A stretch of 18,814 bases of DNA, taken from the NCBI GenBank assembly GCA_020048935.1, contig JAIFLS010000065.1, positions 1-18,814 of the forward strand, read 5' to 3'. Source of the stretch: a bacterium. GTDB taxonomy: Bacteria; Verrucomicrobiota; Kiritimatiellia; UBA8416. Of the stretch, positions 15,730-18,814 are shown piece after piece. Each line of letters starts with the position of its first letter. Position 1 is the stretch's first letter. Made by a program: the position numbers and the translations under genes. The notes beneath the pieces are model-generated. The model did no database searches, was not told where the DNA came from, and saw only the letters and a list, made by a program, of their open reading frames with translations.

Positions 15730-17177
15730 AGATGACCGGTGGCTATCTGCCGAAAATCGCGGGACAACCGTCAGGAACGGTGCGGGCAGCGGATATTCCC
15801 GCGCGCCTGGTGATCGCCCTGCACCAGGACGGACTGGTCTTCCACCCGGCGGTCCCCGACGGGGCCAAGGTGAATGCCGGCCAGATCGTGGCCGATCGGG
15901 AGCACACTGGCGGAAAACTAGGCTTGCCAGCACCGGCGGGCGGAACGATCCAATTCGAGGAGGATACCAAAGGCTTGCCGGTCCGCCTGGTGTTGACAGT
16001 TTCCGACCACACCCCGCCGCAACCAGGGAAACGGTTTACCCCCGGCAAAGCCACGCCAGCCGAGCTGCGCCAGGCACTGGCTAAGGGCGGCGTCTGGCAG
16101 CGGCTCTGGAGTTCCGCCAACGGCGGCATTCCCCCGCTCGACCCAGCCACCGAGACGCCAGCATGCATCTTGGTCAACATGGTGATGACGGAGCCATTCC
16201 GCGCGGACAGCACATCCCTTCTACAGGACGAACGCAAGTCATTCCTGGCCGGACTGGCCTTCCTGCCGACCATGCTGGCTGATGCCGGGCGGTTGCACTT
16301 GGCTACGACAAGACCACAAGCCGCCGCAATGGAAGCCATGATCTCATCGGCATCCTTGCCGAAACCGCCGGTCATCGAGACGGTGCCGTTGCGTTATCCG
16401 ATCGAGCATCCGCAGGTGCTCAGCGACGCACTACGCCGGGCCAGCGGCCAGCCGTCCGGCATCATCTGGGTGCTCGATTGCCAGACCGTCGTCGCTCTTG
16501 GGGCCTGCCTGGAAGACGGCATCCCGCTGCACTCGCGCCTGCTGGCGATTGGCGGGCCGGGTGCAACGCACCCCATTCATATCCGCGCCCGTATCGGGAC
16601 GCCGCTGAACAGCCTGCTTAATGCGGCAGAAACCGACGGCTCGCGGCTGGCGTTGCGAGGCGGCCTGTTCCAGGGGGAACCGGTGACCGAAACCTGTAGC
16701 GTCGAGGCACATGATGATGCCCTGTTCCTGCTGCCGCGCACCGATACCCGCGAATTCCTCGGGTTCGTCACGCCCGGCTTCGACCGCCGCTCGATCCTGC
16801 CCTGCTTCGCCAGCGGCCTGACCGGTGCCGCCGACCGGCACGTCTCGGTCTCTTTGCGCGGGGAACGGCGTCCCTGCATTGCCTGCGGGCTTTGCGAGAG
16901 CGTCTGCCCGGTCGGGCTGATGCCGCAGGTGCTGCATCGCTACCTCTACAGCGACGCCATCGACAATGTCGAGGCCACCGGCATTGACCGCTGCATCGGC
17001 TGCGGCCTGTGCACTTACGTCTGTCCCTCGAAGATAGACCTTACCCACCAGTTCCAGATGGCGCGCGAGCGGATCCACCAGGAGCGCGCCGAGGTGGCCG
17101 CCGCCGAGGCAGCGCAGCAGCACCGGGAGGAAGCCCGCCAGAAGGAACTCGCGCTAAAGAAGAACGGCAAACGATGA
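15726..17177 (+). CDS. nqrA: Na+-translocating NADH:quinone reductase subunit A with two RnfC-like [4Fe-4S] motifs
   Basis: Cytoplasm-facing subunit of the sodium-pumping NQR complex, thought to contact quinone. The body is NqrA-like: start GGYLPKIAGQPSG, then GLPAPAGGTI, GVWQRLWSS..IPPLDP and SFLAGLAFL align by eye with Vibrio NqrA. The C-terminus differs: it carries C384-x2-C387-x2-C390-x3-C394-P and C423-x2-C426-x2-C429-x3-C433-P, followed by a charged Ala/Glu/Arg tail, exactly the RnfC layout. Length is 483 residues against about 446 for Vibrio. ATG 15726 has GGAGGAGG upstream; the longer frame from 15645 runs inside the synthase gene. ATGA overlaps join it to genes on both sides. Confidence 0.9.
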   Translation: MKMTGGYLPKIAGQPSGTVRAADIPARLVIALHQDGLVFHPAVPDGAKVNAGQIVADREHTGGKLGLPAPAGGTIQFEEDTKGLPVRLVLTVSDHTPPQPGKRFTPGKATPAELRQALAKGGVWQRLWSSANGGIPPLDPATETPACILVNMVMTEPFRADSTSLLQDERKSFLAGLAFLPTMLADAGRLHLATTRPQAAAMEAMISSASLPKPPVIETVPLRYPIEHPQVLSDALRRASGQPSGIIWVLDCQTVVALGACLEDGIPLHSRLLAIGGPGATHPIHIRARIGTPLNSLLNAAETDGSRLALRGGLFQGEPVTETCSVEAHDDALFLLPRTDTREFLGFVTPGFDRRSILPCFASGLTGAADRHVSVSLRGERRPCIACGLCESVCPVGLMPQVLHRYLYSDAIDNVEATGIDRCIGCGLCTYVCPSKIDLTHQFQMARERIHQERAEVAAAEAAQQHREEARQKELALKKNGKR

Positions 17178-17818
17178 AGCTGATCAAGAACATCCTGGAA
17201 TCCTGCCGCCCGCTCTTCGAGCCGCGTGGACGGTTGCGTCCGCTCTGGCCCGTCTTCGAGGCGGCCGACAATTTCTTCTTCTCGCATCGCGAGGAAACGC
17301 GCCATGCGCCGTACGGACGGGACCCGATCGACGTGAAGCGCTACATGTCGCTGGTCATCTTGGCCCTGATGCCCGCCTTCCTGGCTTCGCTCTACTTCTT
17401 CGGTCCGCGTGTACTGCTGCTGGTGCTGGTCTCCTATGTCGCCGGTGGCATTGTCGAGGTGACCTTCGCGATTGTGCGCAAGGAGGAGATCAACGAGGGG
17501 TTCCTTGTAACCGGCTTCATCTTCCCTCTGGTGCTGCCGCCGGGGCTGCCGCTTTGGATGGTGGCCGTGGGGTCGATCTTCGGCGTGCTGGTCGGCAAGG
17601 AGATTTTCGGCGGGACGGGACGCAACCTGTTCAATGCCGCCCTGGTGGGACGCTGTTTCCTGGTCTTCGCCTATCCCGTGCGCATGACCGCTTCCTGGCT
17701 GCCGCCCGGCCCGGAGAAATGGCTGCAACTGCCGGGAAGCCTCGCGGCGACGGCGGCGGATGCAACCACGATGGCCACACCGCTGGGCCTGGCCAAGAGC
17801 GGGCAATCGGGCAATTGA
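17174..17818 (+). CDS. nqrB: NqrB, N-terminal part (frame ends early)
   Basis: First half of the main membrane subunit of NQR, which carries covalent FMN and forms part of the sodium pathway. These 214 residues cover the N-terminal segment (FEPRGRLRPLWPVFEAAD, then DPIDVKRYM), the first helices, VRKEEINEGFLVTG, GKEIFGGTGRNLFN and the flavinylation motif D196-A-T-T-M-A-T202. T202 is the expected FMN-linked Thr. A TGA follows at 17816, whereas NqrB is normally about 400 residues. The rest continues in the -1 frame from 17815. The start overlaps the nqrA stop (ATGA). A single missing G in the GGG at 17809-17811 would restore one frame. Confidence 0.85.
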   Translation: MKLIKNILESCRPLFEPRGRLRPLWPVFEAADNFFFSHREETRHAPYGRDPIDVKRYMSLVILALMPAFLASLYFFGPRVLLLVLVSYVAGGIVEVTFAIVRKEEINEGFLVTGFIFPLVLPPGLPLWMVAVGSIFGVLVGKEIFGGTGRNLFNAALVGRCFLVFAYPVRMTASWLPPGPEKWLQLPGSLAATAADATTMATPLGLAKSGQSGN

Positions 17819-18279
17819 CATCGCTCTGGAGCCTGCTGACCGGGAATATCGGCGGCTGCGCCGGCGAGACTTCGGCCATCGCGATCCTGGCCGGCGGCCT
17901 GCTGCTCGTGGCGGTCGGGGTCGCCAACTGGCGCACGATCATCGGCGGGATTGCCGCCCTGCTGACCACATCGGCCATCCTGCACGCCGCCATGCCGGTT
18001 ACCATGCCCCCGCCGCTATTCCAGTTGCTGGCGGGAGGCTGGCTCTTCGGCATCATGTTCATGGCCACCGACCCGGTCAGCGGTCCCGTGACACTCGCGG
18101 GCAAATGGACTTACGGTATCCTGATCGGGGTGCTGACCGTGCTGATCCGCGGTTTTTCCGGTTTTGTGGAAGGGGCCATGTTCGCCATTCTTTTCGGCAA
18201 CATCTGCGCCCCGCTGATTGATGAGGCGGTTATCCGGCTCAAGCGCCGCCAGTATGCGCGGCAAAGGAGGGTATCGTGA
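17815..18279 (+). CDS. nqrB: NqrB, C-terminal part (in the -1 frame)
   Basis: The remaining 154 residues of NqrB: LTSLWSLLTGNIGG, GETSAIAILAGG, the WRTIIGG helix, then MATDPVSGPVTLAGKWTYG and EGAMFAILFGNICAPLID, all standard NqrB C-terminal motifs. The earliest in-frame start at the junction is TTG 17815, which overlaps the upstream stop as TTGA. This is the same 4-nt geometry as the ATGA, ATGA and GTGA junctions elsewhere in the operon, but no good Shine-Dalgarno sequence precedes it. The open frame extends back to 17554, but that part is the wrong frame of the N-terminal half. Alternatives are a 1-nt deletion or a sequencing error. The stop overlaps the nqrC start. Confidence 0.75.
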   Translation: MTSLWSLLTGNIGGCAGETSAIAILAGGLLLVAVGVANWRTIIGGIAALLTTSAILHAAMPVTMPPPLFQLLAGGWLFGIMFMATDPVSGPVTLAGKWTYGILIGVLTVLIRGFSGFVEGAMFAILFGNICAPLIDEAVIRLKRRQYARQRRVS

Positions 18280-18814
18280 ATCAACCCTTGAAAACACTAG
18301 CCTTCGCAACCGTACTGGGCATCATCTGCTCGAGCCTTCTGGTCGGTGTCACGCAAATCACGCGCCCGTTACGCGAAGCGAACGAGAAAGCCGAACGCGT
18401 CCGCAACACCCTGATCGCATTGGACGCGCCGGTCACCGCCAAGACGCCGGCGGCCGAGCTTCTGGCGGTTTACGAGCGCGATATCCGCCTGAAGGATCAG
18501 GCCGGCATCCAGGTCCTCGCCTATCATCCGAACGGGGTGGATATTCCGGTCGCCATCGCCGTCCCCTTCAGCGGCGCTGGAGCCGGACATGCAAACGATC
18601 CGCGGTGTCCGCTTCTACAAGCAGGAGGAAACCCCCGGCCTTGGTGGCGATATCGCCGCGGATGCCTTCCAGAAGCAGTTCAACGGTAAAAAGCTCCTAT
18701 CCGCCGATGGCCAGCCCGGCGTTCGCCTCGTCGCCGCCGGTACCGCGAGCGGACCGAATACCGTGGACGCGATTACCGGCGCGACGATGACATCGGACCG
18801 GGTCGAGGAGATGC
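18276..18814 (+). pseudogene. nqrC: NqrC, interrupted by an internal deletion with frameshift; 3' end outside window
   Basis: FMN-carrying subunit with one N-terminal membrane anchor (LAFATVLGIICSSLLVGV). It starts at GTG 18276 (GTGA overlap with nqrB, AAGGAGG upstream). The first frame is convincing to VAIAVPFSGAG near 18581, then reads nonsense to a TGA at 18687. From 18574 the +1 frame continues the family: ALEPDMQTIRGVRFYKQ, EETPGLGGDI, GKKLLSADGQPGVRLV and the flavinylation motif DAITGAT (FMN Thr at 18784-18786). The conserved loop usually between these halves (GLWGPI.G.) is absent. GGCGCTGG at 18573-18580 is where the frames meet. As read it cannot make a normal NqrC. The gene runs past the right edge. 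Confidence 0.8.

Noticed and set aside
17795..17818. Programmed -1 ribosomal frameshift in nqrB
   Set aside because: No slippery heptamer or clear downstream stimulatory structure is visible.
18218..18790. Long plus-strand frame overlapping nqrC
   Set aside because: It is in a third frame; the NqrC motifs are found in the other two frames.

Overview
The window reads as an ordinary chromosomal stretch of a GC-rich Gram-negative bacterium. A Na+-translocating NADH:quinone reductase (NQR) operon, a menaquinone-type prenyltransferase, many small exported or membrane proteins and GC-rich interspersed repeats together suggest a PVC-superphylum organism, possibly Kiritimatiellota-like. That placement is inference; no rRNA or tRNA is present to anchor it. 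No phage, transposase, CRISPR array or obvious defence locus was seen.

Layout. (1) 3-5862, plus strand: the 3' six-sevenths of dnaE (replicative polymerase alpha), then maf overlapping a tRNA-dihydrouridine synthase, a 137-bp imperfect palindrome, and a secreted lipase-like hydrolase. (2) 5863-6035: a convergent gap with three 33-bp tandem repeats and a strong minus-strand terminator. (3) 6036-7930, minus strand: an ammonium transporter/P-II pair (amt-glnK) behind a textbook sigma-54 promoter, so nitrogen-regulated. (4) 8171-13594, plus strand: four closely spaced genes (exported TPR protein, decaprenyl-phosphate phosphoribosyltransferase-like UbiA enzyme, LDH2-type dehydrogenase, and an 861-residue REC-GAF-GGDEF-REC-HD-GYP protein that carries both c-di-GMP synthesis and degradation domains). 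(5) 13720-18814: menA on the minus strand diverges from a long-chain polyprenyl diphosphate synthase, which is joined by 4-nt stop/start overlaps to nqrA, nqrB and nqrC.

The last block is a functional unit: MenA and the polyprenyl synthase make the membrane quinone and the NQR reduces it. NqrA is unusual in keeping two RnfC-like [4Fe-4S] motifs at its C-terminus. Both nqrB and nqrC are broken as read. nqrB stops at a TTGA junction and continues in the -1 frame. nqrC seems to have lost roughly 35 nt between two copies of an 8-bp repeat, which removes a conserved loop and shifts the frame. Whether these are real (split gene, decay) or assembly faults is the main open question here.
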